Notes: generated by a model not told the origin, from the letters alone. A stretch of 42,861 bases of DNA from Bacteroidales bacterium (GCA_017473705.1 JAFUJQ010000002.1:1-42861); one strand, 5' to 3'. Shown: positions 24,665-34,178, numbered from the stretch's first letter. Numbers and translations are program-made.

Positions 24665-25539
24665 ACACCGATGATGATTGTGGATATTTCCATGTATGTA
24701 CAGACGGAACATCCTTGGCATGGATGTTTAAAGACGCAAACGATTTTGCGTATGGAATCAACAGGATTGCAGTATGTAAAGTCCTGACAGGAGTCATAGT
24801 ACTCAACTTTTCCCTCATGGATAATCATGGCCATTTTCTGCTATATGGCACTTACACTAAATGCCTTAAGTTTATAAACAGGTACAAGGTGTTGACAGGA
24901 AAATGGATTTCACACAAATACAAGGTACCTAAATATCTAAAACACCTTCCGACATCTATCATACCATTGAAATCAGAAGAAGATATTCTTGATGTTGCAT
25001 CTTATATAGACAGGAATGCAATAATGGCCGGATTTAAGGGTCTGCCCTCCGAGTATCCATGGGGATCATGCCAGCTGATGTTCAAGAATGGAAAAGACAG
25101 ACTTGCTAAATGCAAGAGAATCAGAGACTTCTCAGAAAACGAACTAAGGGATCTCTTGAAGACCAGAGTCACCATGCCAGATGACTGGCTTATCAATGAT
25201 GAGGGAATGATTATGCCGGAATGCTTTACTGCTATTGACACTCTTGAGAAATTATTCAAGAGTCCTGCCAGATATCTCTATTTCCTTACCAAAAAGCTTG
25301 AAGGCAAAATCGATCTTGACATATCACAGTCGCAAAAGAATTTCGTACCTGACATGGAACTGAGAAAAACCGCCACAGATCTTGCCCTGAAGATGTTCGG
25401 GACTTCTGATATAGACTCGCTTAGGGCAAGTGAGAAGATAAGGCTTGCCAGAAGGCTGAAGAGCGAGTATCTATCCTCACATAAGCAACTCGGCAGAATC
25501 CTCCATCTGGACGCAAAGCTACTGAAAGGATTCGTATGA
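24661..25539 (+). CDS. REP-associated Y1 transposase-like protein (RAYT)
   Basis: 292 residues with a Y1_Tnp (IS200/IS605-like HUH) domain in the first about 130. The HUH motif is His56-Gly-His58 (SLMDNHGHFLLYG), and Tyr115 in the helix VASYIDRNAIMAGF is the likely catalytic tyrosine. The remaining about 160 residues form a helical, lysine-rich C-terminal domain. Such proteins nick single-stranded DNA at REP hairpins and are thought to spread REPs; they are usually single-copy and not self-mobile. Flanking copies of the CGCTCAACGGG repeat fit this exactly. The AT-rich codon use differs from its neighbours, suggesting transfer. Confidence 0.82.
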   Translation: MNTDDDCGYFHVCTDGTSLAWMFKDANDFAYGINRIAVCKVLTGVIVLNFSLMDNHGHFLLYGTYTKCLKFINRYKVLTGKWISHKYKVPKYLKHLPTSIIPLKSEEDILDVASYIDRNAIMAGFKGLPSEYPWGSCQLMFKNGKDRLAKCKRIRDFSENELRDLLKTRVTMPDDWLINDEGMIMPECFTAIDTLEKLFKSPARYLYFLTKKLEGKIDLDISQSQKNFVPDMELRKTATDLALKMFGTSDIDSLRASEKIRLARRLKSEYLSSHKQLGRILHLDAKLLKGFV

Positions 25540-25580
25540 TAGTCTGAAGAGCGGAAATGGTGAGCTCTCAGGGACGCTGG

Positions 25581-25873
25581 TCGCTCAACGGGAACGGTGT
25601 GGTGACCGTTGAGCGGAAATGTACGCACTCAGGGGCGCTGGTCGCTCAACGGGTAGAAGGGCGGAAATGGTGAGAGGAAATAGTGAGCGTAGAGATGAGG
25701 GGAGGAATGTTGAGGGGGCTGATTTGGGTGTCCGACGGGGGGGCACCCAGATCAACGAGATGGTCGTTGAGCGGAAAATCTGACACGGAACCCACTCCAG
25801 TCGCTCAACGGGGTCGGCAGCAGACCCGTTGAGCGGAAGTTTCGGAAGATGGTGCACGCTGTCGCTCAACGGG
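25581..25873. repeat. BIME-like array of REP units downstream of the RAYT gene
   Basis: Seven copies of one core alternate in orientation: CGCTCAACGGG at 25582, 25642, 25802 and 25862, and its inverse (CCGTTGAGCGGAA or variants) at 25605, 25764 and 25825. Spacing is 20-120 bp. A further hairpin (GATTTGGGTG/CACCCAGATC, 25721-25730 and 25744-25753, with a G7 run in its loop) lies in the middle. The rest of 25540-25967 has no credible gene. Confidence 0.8.
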
Positions 25874-25967
25874 ACTGGTGCGGTGTACAGCTGAACCAAT
25901 GGGTAGAGAGCTGTGGAGACGGAGAATGAAAAGGCGGAGGTAGTGGCGAAGTAATGAAATTTAGTAT

Positions 25968-25975
25968 TAATTTTG
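25968..25975 (+). promoter_or_regulatory. -7 box of dacB
   Basis: TAATTTTG on the plus strand, 23 bp before the dacB ATG. Confidence 0.55.
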
Positions 25976-25998
25976 TCGGGAAGACGAATATTTGAGTT

Positions 25999-27495
25999 AT
26001 GAGAGGAATTTATATACATATCTGGCTGCTTGCATGCGGGCTCATGGCGCAGGCGCAGGTGGCAGGACAGGAGCATCCGCGGGCAGCGGAAGCGCAGGCG
26101 GCTGTGGAAGCAGTCGCTGCAGACCCTGCGCTTTCGCAGGCTGTCGTGAGCATCTGCGCCATGAGCGGCGACGGGCGTGTGATTGTGGACATCGATGCTG
26201 ACAACATGCTTGTGCCGGCATCCAACATGAAGCTGATAAGCACAGGACTGGCGCTGCACCACTTCGGACCGGAACATCGTTATGAGACACAAATCGCATA
26301 CGACGGAACCATCACGGACGGCACCCTGAACGGCAACATATATATCATAGGCAAGGGAGACCCGACTCTGGCATCTCCTGATTCGATTGCCGTCAACATC
26401 GAAAAGGTGTTCGCACTGTGGACATCATTCATCAAGGATGCCGGCATCAAGAAGATAGAAGGACGTATCATCGGAGACGGAAGATATTTTGACGGAATGA
26501 TAGAGGAGCCGACATGGCTGTGGAACGACATTGGCACATACTACGGGGCCGGTGCGACCGGACTTATGTTCTATGAGAACATGCAATCGTTCTCGGCTGC
26601 GGCAGGAGCGAAGGTCGGAGATCTGGTGAAGATCCATCCGAGCTATCCGGACGCCCCGTGGATGGAATTCAGATATAACTGCACCACTGGAGACAAAGGT
26701 ACCGGCGACATGCTCTTCATGTATACCAGCGACCTGGCTCCTGTCGCAGAGATCAGGGGTACATTCGGTGTGGACAGGGCGAATAAACGCGTCGACTGCA
26801 GCAATAAATTTCCAGAATACACATGTGCCCGCTACTTTCTCAACCATTTGACAAACAATGGGATAAAGTGCGAAGGCGGAGCCGGTGACTACAGACTGGA
26901 CACCACATGGGAACCTCGCGGAGAGATGACGGTCATAGGCACCACATATTCTCCAGTCCTGGAGCGCATAGCATTCGAGACCAACCATGCCAGCAACAAC
27001 CTCTTCGCCGAAACGCTGCTCCGCAGCCTGGGTCGCGAGATGACAGGCAGCGCATGCTATGACTCATGCTATGTGGCGGCATACAACATCATGAAGGAGC
27101 TGAAAATCAACACTGCAAGGGGCGTTGACATTCAGGACGGAAGCGGGCTTTCAAGACAGAATTATGTATCATCGGACTTCTTCTGCCGTTACCTGCTGGC
27201 CATGATGAACTCTCCGCATTTCGAAACCTTCGCTGCCAGTCTCCCTTCACCCGGCAAGGAAGGCACCCTGCTGTATAATATGAAGAATTATCCTGCCTCA
27301 ACCAGAAACAGGATTCTTGTAAAGAGCGGCTCCATGAACGGAGTACGTTGCTACAGCGGATATATAATCCCGACAGACGGGACAAAAGAAGAGACCATCA
27401 TCTTCTCGATGATGGTCAACAACTGTACTTCTCCGACCTGGAAGGTGCGCCCGCTTCAGGACAAGATAATGGGCACACTGGCCGGACTGAATTAA
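25999..27495 (+). CDS. dacB: D-alanyl-D-alanine carboxypeptidase/endopeptidase (PBP4, peptidase S13)
   Basis: 498 residues with a signal peptide ending in AQAQ. Penicillin-binding motifs: SxxK at Ser75-Lys78 (PASNMKLIST), the SxN-type motif in the GSGLSRQN stretch, and KSG in VKSGSMNG in place of KTG. The large insert between SxxK and SxN (about 95-340) is typical of the S13 class. It is a periplasmic low-molecular-weight PBP that trims or cuts peptidoglycan peptides. Its 3' end overlaps the convergent DUF5723 gene by 4 bp. Confidence 0.9.
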   Translation: MRGIYIHIWLLACGLMAQAQVAGQEHPRAAEAQAAVEAVAADPALSQAVVSICAMSGDGRVIVDIDADNMLVPASNMKLISTGLALHHFGPEHRYETQIAYDGTITDGTLNGNIYIIGKGDPTLASPDSIAVNIEKVFALWTSFIKDAGIKKIEGRIIGDGRYFDGMIEEPTWLWNDIGTYYGAGATGLMFYENMQSFSAAAGAKVGDLVKIHPSYPDAPWMEFRYNCTTGDKGTGDMLFMYTSDLAPVAEIRGTFGVDRANKRVDCSNKFPEYTCARYFLNHLTNNGIKCEGGAGDYRLDTTWEPRGEMTVIGTTYSPVLERIAFETNHASNNLFAETLLRSLGREMTGSACYDSCYVAAYNIMKELKINTARGVDIQDGSGLSRQNYVSSDFFCRYLLAMMNSPHFETFAASLPSPGKEGTLLYNMKNYPASTRNRILVKSGSMNGVRCYSGYIIPTDGTKEETIIFSMMVNNCTSPTWKVRPLQDKIMGTLAGLN

Positions 27496-28955
27496 CGACC
27501 GTGCTTTGAACCGAGGGCGAACGAAAGTCCGAAATGTAGGTTAAGCCTGTATGACAGAGGAAGGTATGGATGAACATGCCCCTTCTGTACCAAAGCTGCA
27601 GGCATTTCAAACATTTCGTCCAGGATAGGAGCAGGTGTCCATGCCATTGGAAGGTAGTCTCCTCCAATATGGAAGTTCACTCCTGCCTTAGGTGTCAGTT
27701 CAAGCAGCCATCCAAGAGTGTTGGCTGTATTCAGGAACGAATAGTTAACCCCAAGAGACAGCCATTTCAGCGCCTTGATATTGTATGAGGCGGTAAGCTC
27801 CTGCCTGTAATAGCTATGGCTGAACCTTCCGGAATAAAGCAGTCCCACGCTCATCCTGCGCCACAGGAAAGGCACTTCCACACCCGCATACACACGCGGC
27901 ATGGTAGACCTTGTCAGCTTCTTCTTCGATTGAATCTGCTTGAGATTGAGCATTCCTTCGGCATCCTCCATGAACTCGTTCATGGCCGCTTCGAAGTCAT
28001 AGTCCATATTAACATCCTCAAGACCGTTCCATTCAAGTCTGCCCGCAGTGCTGTATGCGCATATCGCGTCCTGCTTATAGCCTACAAGGCCCAGGTCTGT
28101 CAGGGCTGCAGACACTGTGACTCCGTCGAAAATGCTGCCGATATCAAGTCGCCACTCTGCTCCGAGGTCAACGGAGAAGCCCGCTCCTGCAAGGACCTTG
28201 TTCTGAAGGAAACGCCTGTCATCGAACTCGAATTGCGGAAGAGTCTCTCCCATCGGAGTATAGATGTTCAGTCCCTGCATGGCTGTATATGCATATCCTT
28301 CAGTCTCCGCCACCCACTTCTCCTTTCCTGTGGTAAGACGCATGTTCTCAAGGTTCAGCGCCGCATACGCCACAGGTGCTATGAACCGCACCTTCGCTCC
28401 TACACGCAGATTCTCGTTGATATTCCTTGAATATCCGAGGGCGGCATTGACCGATGCGGTCAGATAGGCGTTAACGTTAGCAATGTTGAAAGACTCCCCT
28501 TCTGTGCCTGTGCCCTGTTTCAGGAACATGAACAGATCTGCCGGCAGGTCCACATCCACACCCGTGTTGACAGAAAGGTCAAATGTCCAGAACGATTTCT
28601 GTCTGGTGTAGAATCCGAAACTCAAAAGGTTGGTCGCCACCTCGGCATCAATGTGCGGATGAGCGGGAAGAGCCCGCTTGAACTGCTTGAGCGAGACCGA
28701 AGGATGAAGGAATGTGGCCAGTCCGTCGTTCATCGGATAGAGGAAGGTAGGGATGTCAAGATTTGAATAGATACCCGCACCGGTATTTCCCATAACCGGA
28801 AGCTGAAGATAGTTCGCCCTTGGAGCAAAGGCCGGGTTCATCTTGTTCCTGTTGATGGAATTATCGAAGAAATAACTGCCTTTGAGTACTTGAGCCCCTG
28901 CTGTAAAGGACAGCAGCAACAGTGCTGCCGATAAAACTGCATATATCTTTTTCAT
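27492..28955 (-). CDS. DUF5723 family outer-membrane beta-barrel protein
   Basis: 487 residues with a signal peptide ending AGAQ. The mature start YFFDNSINRNKMNPAFAP, the many alternating hydrophobic strands and the GAKVRFIAP and LGVNYSFLNTANTLGW segments fit DUF5723, an uncharacterised Bacteroidetes outer-membrane family resembling FadL/PorV-like barrels. Its ATG overlaps the stop of the giant lipoprotein gene (TAATG), so the two are translationally coupled and probably work together at the outer membrane. Function unknown. Confidence 0.82.
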   Translation of the reverse strand: MKKIYAVLSAALLLLSFTAGAQVLKGSYFFDNSINRNKMNPAFAPRANYLQLPVMGNTGAGIYSNLDIPTFLYPMNDGLATFLHPSVSLKQFKRALPAHPHIDAEVATNLLSFGFYTRQKSFWTFDLSVNTGVDVDLPADLFMFLKQGTGTEGESFNIANVNAYLTASVNAALGYSRNINENLRVGAKVRFIAPVAYAALNLENMRLTTGKEKWVAETEGYAYTAMQGLNIYTPMGETLPQFEFDDRRFLQNKVLAGAGFSVDLGAEWRLDIGSIFDGVTVSAALTDLGLVGYKQDAICAYSTAGRLEWNGLEDVNMDYDFEAAMNEFMEDAEGMLNLKQIQSKKKLTRSTMPRVYAGVEVPFLWRRMSVGLLYSGRFSHSYYRQELTASYNIKALKWLSLGVNYSFLNTANTLGWLLELTPKAGVNFHIGGDYLPMAWTPAPILDEMFEMPAALVQKGHVHPYLPLSYRLNLHFGLSFALGSKHGR

Positions 28956-31900
28956 TACTGTACCTCCTCTGCATTATCGTTCATGAAATCCCTGAGATCC
29001 ACATGGATGCCGTCCGGCACCAGAGCGTGCAGGGTTGCCTTGATAAAGGTCTCATCTGTTATCGGAGCGCCGGATCCCGATGAGCGTGCTGCGAAATTGA
29101 GCTCGACTGCCGAGATTTCAGGGAGAGACTCGTCTTCATTCTTTGCCATCTTCAGGTAGAGATCTGTCTTGACCGGTGAACCATCGACCGTACAGCCCTT
29201 GATGACCTGCAGACCGGATCCTTCCGCCAGCCTGATGACATTGCCGTCTTCGTCGAGAAGAACTGCCTTAAGGTCAAGCTCAAACGGGAGGCTGCTCTCT
29301 ATCTCTCCCGCAAGAACCAGGTTGCCGCTCCTGAATATTGTACTGATGACAGGAGGAATGCCTGAAAGCGTATCCCTGAACTCAAACTTGAAATCATCAC
29401 CCAGACGCATAGGTATGTCCAGTGCATAATCCAGTTTAAGTATATAGTCCACAGATGGTTCCAGAACGCATTCCTCGTCCGGATCGGTTCCTGCTGTAAC
29501 ATTCACCTGAATGCTGTCCGGAATGTTCCTGATGAGATCAAGTATAGGAATTTCCTTGAATTCATAACCCTCAGGACAGCACTCTGACTTATCTCCCAGC
29601 CAGAAACTTGTCTTGCGAGGCTGGGCTGCAGATGCCGCCGCCTTGACCTCAAGGGCGACATCAATGGCCTCAGCAGGAGCCCCGTCATAATATGGGACTA
29701 TCTTGGCATTCGCCTTTGCTGATATTCCGAGATTGGTCTCGAGGTCTACCGCAAGGTGCACATGCTCAAGGTCTATTGTCGTCTGGATGTTGTCCGTGTT
29801 GATAAGAGACTTGACTTCTGCAAGTTCTATTGTTTCTGCCACAGGATCGATGCCGACATCTACCTTTCCGGTAATTCTGGCTATTTTTATGTCCTTGATT
29901 GATGCTTCGAAAGTCACTGAATGATCCTTGTCCATCCATTCGTCAATATCAAGCTCGGCATCAGTCAGCTTCACTGTTCCGTCAACGGCCACCTTCTCAA
30001 CAAGCGCCTTCTCGGCATGAAGGTCAACTCCTGACAGTTCGAGAGCTTCGACCTTGATAGGATCAATGACTATTCTCATGTCCTTGTCAAGACTGCCCTT
30101 GATGTGTACGAGACCCGACTCGTCCCTCAGACCATCTCCCAGTACAAGAAGTTCCGGAAGCGACACCGCAAAGTCCAGCTCGAGACCGGCATTGCCTGTG
30201 TCCGGAAGAGACGACGCATCCATAAGAAGATTTACATATACATCTTCCAGGTCTATTCTTCCGGCCGAAACGATCTCTTCAGGTATCTGATCTGGCTCAA
30301 GAAGAGTGAATTCCACCTCCTGAGTGATGTCTGCCACATACTGGTCCAATGAGAAGCTTGCCGGAACAAGTTCCGGAATGTGAACCGTCATGGAAACCTT
30401 GGCATCTGCCGAAACCAGGGCATCTACATCTGTCTTATGTACTTCACATGCAGCGATACCTACAGATCCGGTCACTGACATGTCACCCATGATGAAGTAT
30501 TTGTCCTCCACCTTGACAGGTGAGAGTACCAGACAGTCTATCGGAAGCTCTATATGCGATGGGAGCACATCACGGAATGTAATGGTATTTGCGGCAGTAT
30601 CATAGTTATACTCGGCCGGCAGCGACTTGAGCTTGAGCATCTGCGGAAGAGTTATCACTAAGCCGTCATTGACAGGGCCGAGAGGAAGTGATGTCTCAGG
30701 CAAGGCTACATCGATCTCGATGACAGGATCTCCTTCAGGATAGATCACAGCTTCGCCTATCCCACTCAAAGCCTCCGGTATCTCCTCCTCAATATGCTGA
30801 GCAATGTCTATATGATAGTCATATCCATCTATCCTTGCACAATAGTCCGAAACCTCCATGGCACCTTTTACAGACACCTTTAGCCTGAGGTCGTCAGCTT
30901 CGGTTTCTGGAATATCCTTTGTACTTACCGTGCCGCTTGCCACTGTCTTCGCCTTGACACTGATCTGTCCGCTTGGAGTTATGGTTCCTTCTACCGGCTC
31001 AGGAAGATCATACTTCTCGATCCTGAGTTCTCCTTCAAAACCGTCTGCAAGATTTACGTGCTCATATACCAGACGGCCGTTCTCCGCACCAGTGACTACC
31101 ATACCTTCCGGTATCGTGAACTCCAGATACTCGACTTCAAGTTCCAGGCCCTCGACTTTCTCCAGATTGTCGACCGAAAGTGAGAACTCCACCTTGGAGT
31201 CATCAGCAAACTCCACATACTCAACGTCTTTTATACCTTCCGGCAAAACTATAGGATCCAGTTCCAGCACTGCATTTTCGTTATTCTCCACTGTGATCGG
31301 ATTGATTGCCGCCTTGACATAATCAATTTCAAAGTCGACGAATTCCACCTTCACTTCTACCGGTGTCCTGCCGGACTGATGCTCTGAAATATGCCTTGTT
31401 GTCGTCACTACGTCATTGTACACCGGATATCCTTCTATCGCGATGTCAATGGTCTTATTCAGCTGTAGACGTCCGTCGGAACCGACAACCCAATCCTCAT
31501 CGTTGAAAACGACAGACTCTACTCCGTATTCCCGTGAGATCTCACCTCCGGAAGCAGGCATTTCGAAGTCCGCTATGATATGATCTGCCGTGATGCCGTC
31601 CGAGAGATGAAATATCTCATGCACATCAATGTCCAGATGAGGGTTGATGGTTCCTCCTGTAAACAATGAGCTGCCGATGTTTGCGGTCAGTCTCACTCTG
31701 GAGCTTTCCTTGAGTACGACTTCCTGGATTGAGCGTATGCCTTCCGGGAAACTCATCTTTACATTCACCTCATAAATTTCAGGACCGACCTTGTCCGCAA
31801 GGTCTGCCGTTATACCTGTAAGATTGACAAACTGCTGGATTGAAACAGGTGTATCATTAATCAGTCCTGACGGAACTTCATAGCCGTTTTCAAGAGCTAT

Positions 31901-32455
31901 CAGGTAGTCCCTGTGTTCGATCGGATCTATGTTTAAGGTCTTATCCTTTGAAGACAGGGCATATGTATACAGTTCGGTTCCATATTCATAGCTCTCATCT
32001 ATGGTAAAGGTCGGGATCGAAGGCACTTCGAATGCATCAGCAAGACTCTCTTCATATGACTCGCTGAACTCCTTGATCTTCACTTCGGACATGTCCACAT
32101 CCGACAGGCTGAACTCTATGTCCTGAGCGAAGGCGATGTCTTCGATCTTCAGCATCTCCTTCATGACGGCCAGAGAGTCCGACAGGTCATATGAATCTGC
32201 ATAGTAGATGGAATACACACCGTTCTCTCGCGCCTCGAGGTATTTGCGGTATTCATCATCGAGCTGTGAGACAATATCCTTGATCCTGATGGCCTCTGTG
32301 CTTCCGAGGGGCACCACCACACCTTCCTGGAATACGGTAACCTCCAGGTCAATCTTGTCTTCCGAGATTTCATACTTCTGATTCACGCATGAAACCGAAA
32401 ATATCAGCAGCGGCAGAAGCGCCAACGCTGACAGTTTTGAAATGAAATCCTTCAT
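28955..32455 (-). CDS. Giant acidic repetitive lipoprotein of unknown function
   Basis: 1166 residues with a lipoprotein signal (SVSC, lipid Cys23). The mature protein is very acidic, almost wholly beta-strand in character, and built from loosely repeated blocks alternating strands with short EV/DV/IE-rich turns (for example the stretch LELSGVDLHAEKALVEKV). I do not recognise a named domain. It lies 29 bp after radA and is coupled to the DUF5723 barrel gene, so it may be a periplasmic or surface partner of that barrel. It could be structural, adhesive or a lipid/ligand conduit; the sequence does not decide. Confidence 0.8.
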   Translation of the reverse strand: MKDFISKLSALALLPLLIFSVSCVNQKYEISEDKIDLEVTVFQEGVVVPLGSTEAIRIKDIVSQLDDEYRKYLEARENGVYSIYYADSYDLSDSLAVMKEMLKIEDIAFAQDIEFSLSDVDMSEVKIKEFSESYEESLADAFEVPSIPTFTIDESYEYGTELYTYALSSKDKTLNIDPIEHRDYLIALENGYEVPSGLINDTPVSIQQFVNLTGITADLADKVGPEIYEVNVKMSFPEGIRSIQEVVLKESSRVRLTANIGSSLFTGGTINPHLDIDVHEIFHLSDGITADHIIADFEMPASGGEISREYGVESVVFNDEDWVVGSDGRLQLNKTIDIAIEGYPVYNDVVTTTRHISEHQSGRTPVEVKVEFVDFEIDYVKAAINPITVENNENAVLELDPIVLPEGIKDVEYVEFADDSKVEFSLSVDNLEKVEGLELEVEYLEFTIPEGMVVTGAENGRLVYEHVNLADGFEGELRIEKYDLPEPVEGTITPSGQISVKAKTVASGTVSTKDIPETEADDLRLKVSVKGAMEVSDYCARIDGYDYHIDIAQHIEEEIPEALSGIGEAVIYPEGDPVIEIDVALPETSLPLGPVNDGLVITLPQMLKLKSLPAEYNYDTAANTITFRDVLPSHIELPIDCLVLSPVKVEDKYFIMGDMSVTGSVGIAACEVHKTDVDALVSADAKVSMTVHIPELVPASFSLDQYVADITQEVEFTLLEPDQIPEEIVSAGRIDLEDVYVNLLMDASSLPDTGNAGLELDFAVSLPELLVLGDGLRDESGLVHIKGSLDKDMRIVIDPIKVEALELSGVDLHAEKALVEKVAVDGTVKLTDAELDIDEWMDKDHSVTFEASIKDIKIARITGKVDVGIDPVAETIELAEVKSLINTDNIQTTIDLEHVHLAVDLETNLGISAKANAKIVPYYDGAPAEAIDVALEVKAAASAAQPRKTSFWLGDKSECCPEGYEFKEIPILDLIRNIPDSIQVNVTAGTDPDEECVLEPSVDYILKLDYALDIPMRLGDDFKFEFRDTLSGIPPVISTIFRSGNLVLAGEIESSLPFELDLKAVLLDEDGNVIRLAEGSGLQVIKGCTVDGSPVKTDLYLKMAKNEDESLPEISAVELNFAARSSGSGAPITDETFIKATLHALVPDGIHVDLRDFMNDNAEEVQ

Positions 32456-32484
32456 AGGTTGAATATTTCGTTACTCTAAGGTTT

Positions 32485-33852
32485 TTAATTTTTGAAGAGG
32501 CTGCGGCACAGAGCAGGAACATCTGCCACCTTCACAACCTCGATATTCTGCGTATCAACTCCTTCAAGGCTGCTGAAGCTTGACACGAATATCTTCTTGA
32601 ATCCCAGTCTCGCGGCCTCGATTACGCGGCGGTCGGTCTGCGCCACAGGGCGGACCTCGCCGCTCAGTCCGATTTCGCCAGCGAAGCACACATCAGATGG
32701 AATTGCAAAGTCAAAATTAGAAGACAGGACTGCCGCTATCACTGCAAGGTCACAGGCCGGGTCGCTGACCTTCAGGCCGCCAGCCATGTTGAGGAAGACA
32801 TCCTTCACACTGAGCTTGAATCCGGCTCTCTTCTCCAAAACTGCCAAGAGCATGTTCAGACGGCGGACATCGAAACCGGTCGCGCTTCGCTGTGGTGTGC
32901 CGTAGGCTGCTGTGCTGACGAGCGACTGCACCTCGATAAGGAACGGACGCGTTCCGTCGAGCATCGCACTGACAGCTACGCCGCTGAGACCTTCCTCGTG
33001 CATCGGGATCAGCATTTCAGACGGGTTGCTGACCTCGCGCAGGCCCTTGCCTGTCATCTCGAACACTGCCAGCTCAGATGTCGAGCCGAAGCGGTTCTTT
33101 ATACTTCTGAGCAGTCTGTATGTGCCTCCGTTGTCTCCCTCGAACTGAAGGACCACGTCCACGATATGCTCCAGGATCTTCGGTCCGGCAATGCTTCCCT
33201 CCTTTGTTATATGTCCTATGAGAATGACCGGAACTCCTGTTTCCTTAGCGAACCTCAGAAGCATCGCAGCGGTCTCCTTGATCTGGGTCACTGAGCCCGG
33301 AGACGACTCGACACTTTGAGAGAACATTGTCTGGACAGAATCCACGACCATCAGATCAGGCATCATTGCACGAGCCTCTGCTATGATGTTCTCCATCAGA
33401 GTCTCGCTGTATATCATGCAGTTGCTGTCGTCACCGCCGATGCGCGTCGCACGCAGCTTCACCTGCTTCGCGCTCTCCTCTCCCGTCACATACAGAGTCT
33501 TGAGATCCGGACAATGAAGAGGTATCTGAAGAGAAAGCGTCGACTTTCCGATGCCCGGCTCACCGCCTATGAGCACCAATGAACCTTCGACAAGTCCTCC
33601 GCCCAGAATGCGGTCCACCTCACCATTATTGAGTGAAATGCGGTTTTCGACAGAAGAATCGATATGGGACAGAGGCATAGGCTTATGGCCTGATCCAGGC
33701 ACTGATACTGCTGCTGCACCGCCCGGCTTCTTTCCCGTCGCCACAGTCTCCTCCACCATGGTATTCCACTCCCCGCAGGCAGGACACCTGCCCATCCATT
33801 TCGGACTCTCATTTCCGCATTCCTTGCAGAACCATACCGTCTTTGTCTTCAT
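32485..33852 (-). CDS. radA: DNA repair protein RadA
   Basis: 455 residues from the ATG at 33852; the longer frame to 33960 was rejected because it would read through the promoter palindrome and a terminator. Present are the N-terminal four-cysteine zinc finger (CKECG, CPACG), Walker A GGEPGIGKST, the RadA-specific KNRFG motif and a C-terminal Lon-protease-like domain. RadA is a RecA-related helicase that drives branch migration of recombination intermediates in the cytosol. It is the first gene before the giant lipoprotein (29-bp gap). Confidence 0.95.
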   Translation of the reverse strand: MKTKTVWFCKECGNESPKWMGRCPACGEWNTMVEETVATGKKPGGAAAVSVPGSGHKPMPLSHIDSSVENRISLNNGEVDRILGGGLVEGSLVLIGGEPGIGKSTLSLQIPLHCPDLKTLYVTGEESAKQVKLRATRIGGDDSNCMIYSETLMENIIAEARAMMPDLMVVDSVQTMFSQSVESSPGSVTQIKETAAMLLRFAKETGVPVILIGHITKEGSIAGPKILEHIVDVVLQFEGDNGGTYRLLRSIKNRFGSTSELAVFEMTGKGLREVSNPSEMLIPMHEEGLSGVAVSAMLDGTRPFLIEVQSLVSTAAYGTPQRSATGFDVRRLNMLLAVLEKRAGFKLSVKDVFLNMAGGLKVSDPACDLAVIAAVLSSNFDFAIPSDVCFAGEIGLSGEVRPVAQTDRRVIEAARLGFKKIFVSSFSSLEGVDTQNIEVVKVADVPALCRSLFKN

Positions 33853-33860
33853 ATAAATAA

Positions 33861-33898
33861 TATATTTGCAGAAATACAGCTGTATTTCTGCAAATATA
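33861..33898. promoter_or_regulatory. Perfect 38-bp palindrome over the radA promoter
   Basis: The left half TATATTTGCAGAAATACAG (33861-33879) is followed directly by its exact reverse complement (33880-33898), with no loop. A -7 box TATATTTG sits at each end; the minus-strand one (33891-33898) is placed to drive radA, starting transcription inside the palindrome. It looks like an operator or two mirrored promoters. Confidence 0.75.
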
Positions 33899-33903
33899 AG
33901 CAT

Positions 33904-33939
33904 AAAAAAAAAGATATTGTTCTTTTCAGGACAATATCT
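33904..33939 (-). terminator. Terminator of the Cys-rich lipoprotein gene
   Basis: On the minus strand the stem AGATATTGT/ACAATATCT (arms 33931-33939 and 33912-33920) with a 10-base loop is followed by a run of T (A-run 33904-33912 on the plus strand). A second small hairpin GACGG/CCGTC lies at 33945-33958. Confidence 0.8.
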
Positions 33940-33974
33940 CAACAGACGGGTTACCGTCAATCTTGAATTGCTGA

Positions 33975-34178
33975 TTACTCAGCTACTACAACTGTATCAG
34001 CAACGCAAGTGCTGTCGCACTGACCGCAGCACTTTGTTGTGTCGCAGCACTCTGTACACTCCTTGCACTCTGTGCACTCACCAGCGCACTCAGCCTTCTT
34101 TGAGTTGTTGCAGCATGAGCAAGCGGCTGCAGCGAACATAGCCGCTACTACAGCCATAGACATAACTACTTTCTTCAT
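33975..34178 (-). CDS. Small cysteine-rich lipoprotein
   Basis: 67 residues from the ATG at 34178, chosen because it gives a clean lipoprotein signal (AAAC, lipid Cys20). The mature part is only about 48 residues, with 13 cysteines counting the lipidated one, in repeats such as ECAGEC, TECKECTECC and KCCGQC, followed by an acidic/valine tail. It has its own promoter (34220-34227) and terminator. The spacing recalls metallothionein-like metal binding or extensive disulfides. Function unknown. Confidence 0.75.
   Translation of the reverse strand: MKKVVMSMAVVAAMFAAAACSCCNNSKKAECAGECTECKECTECCDTTKCCGQCDSTCVADTVVVAE

Noticed and set aside
25581-25873. CRISPR or IS ends
   Set aside because: Copies alternate orientation with irregular gaps and there are no flanking target duplications; a REP/BIME arrangement fits better.
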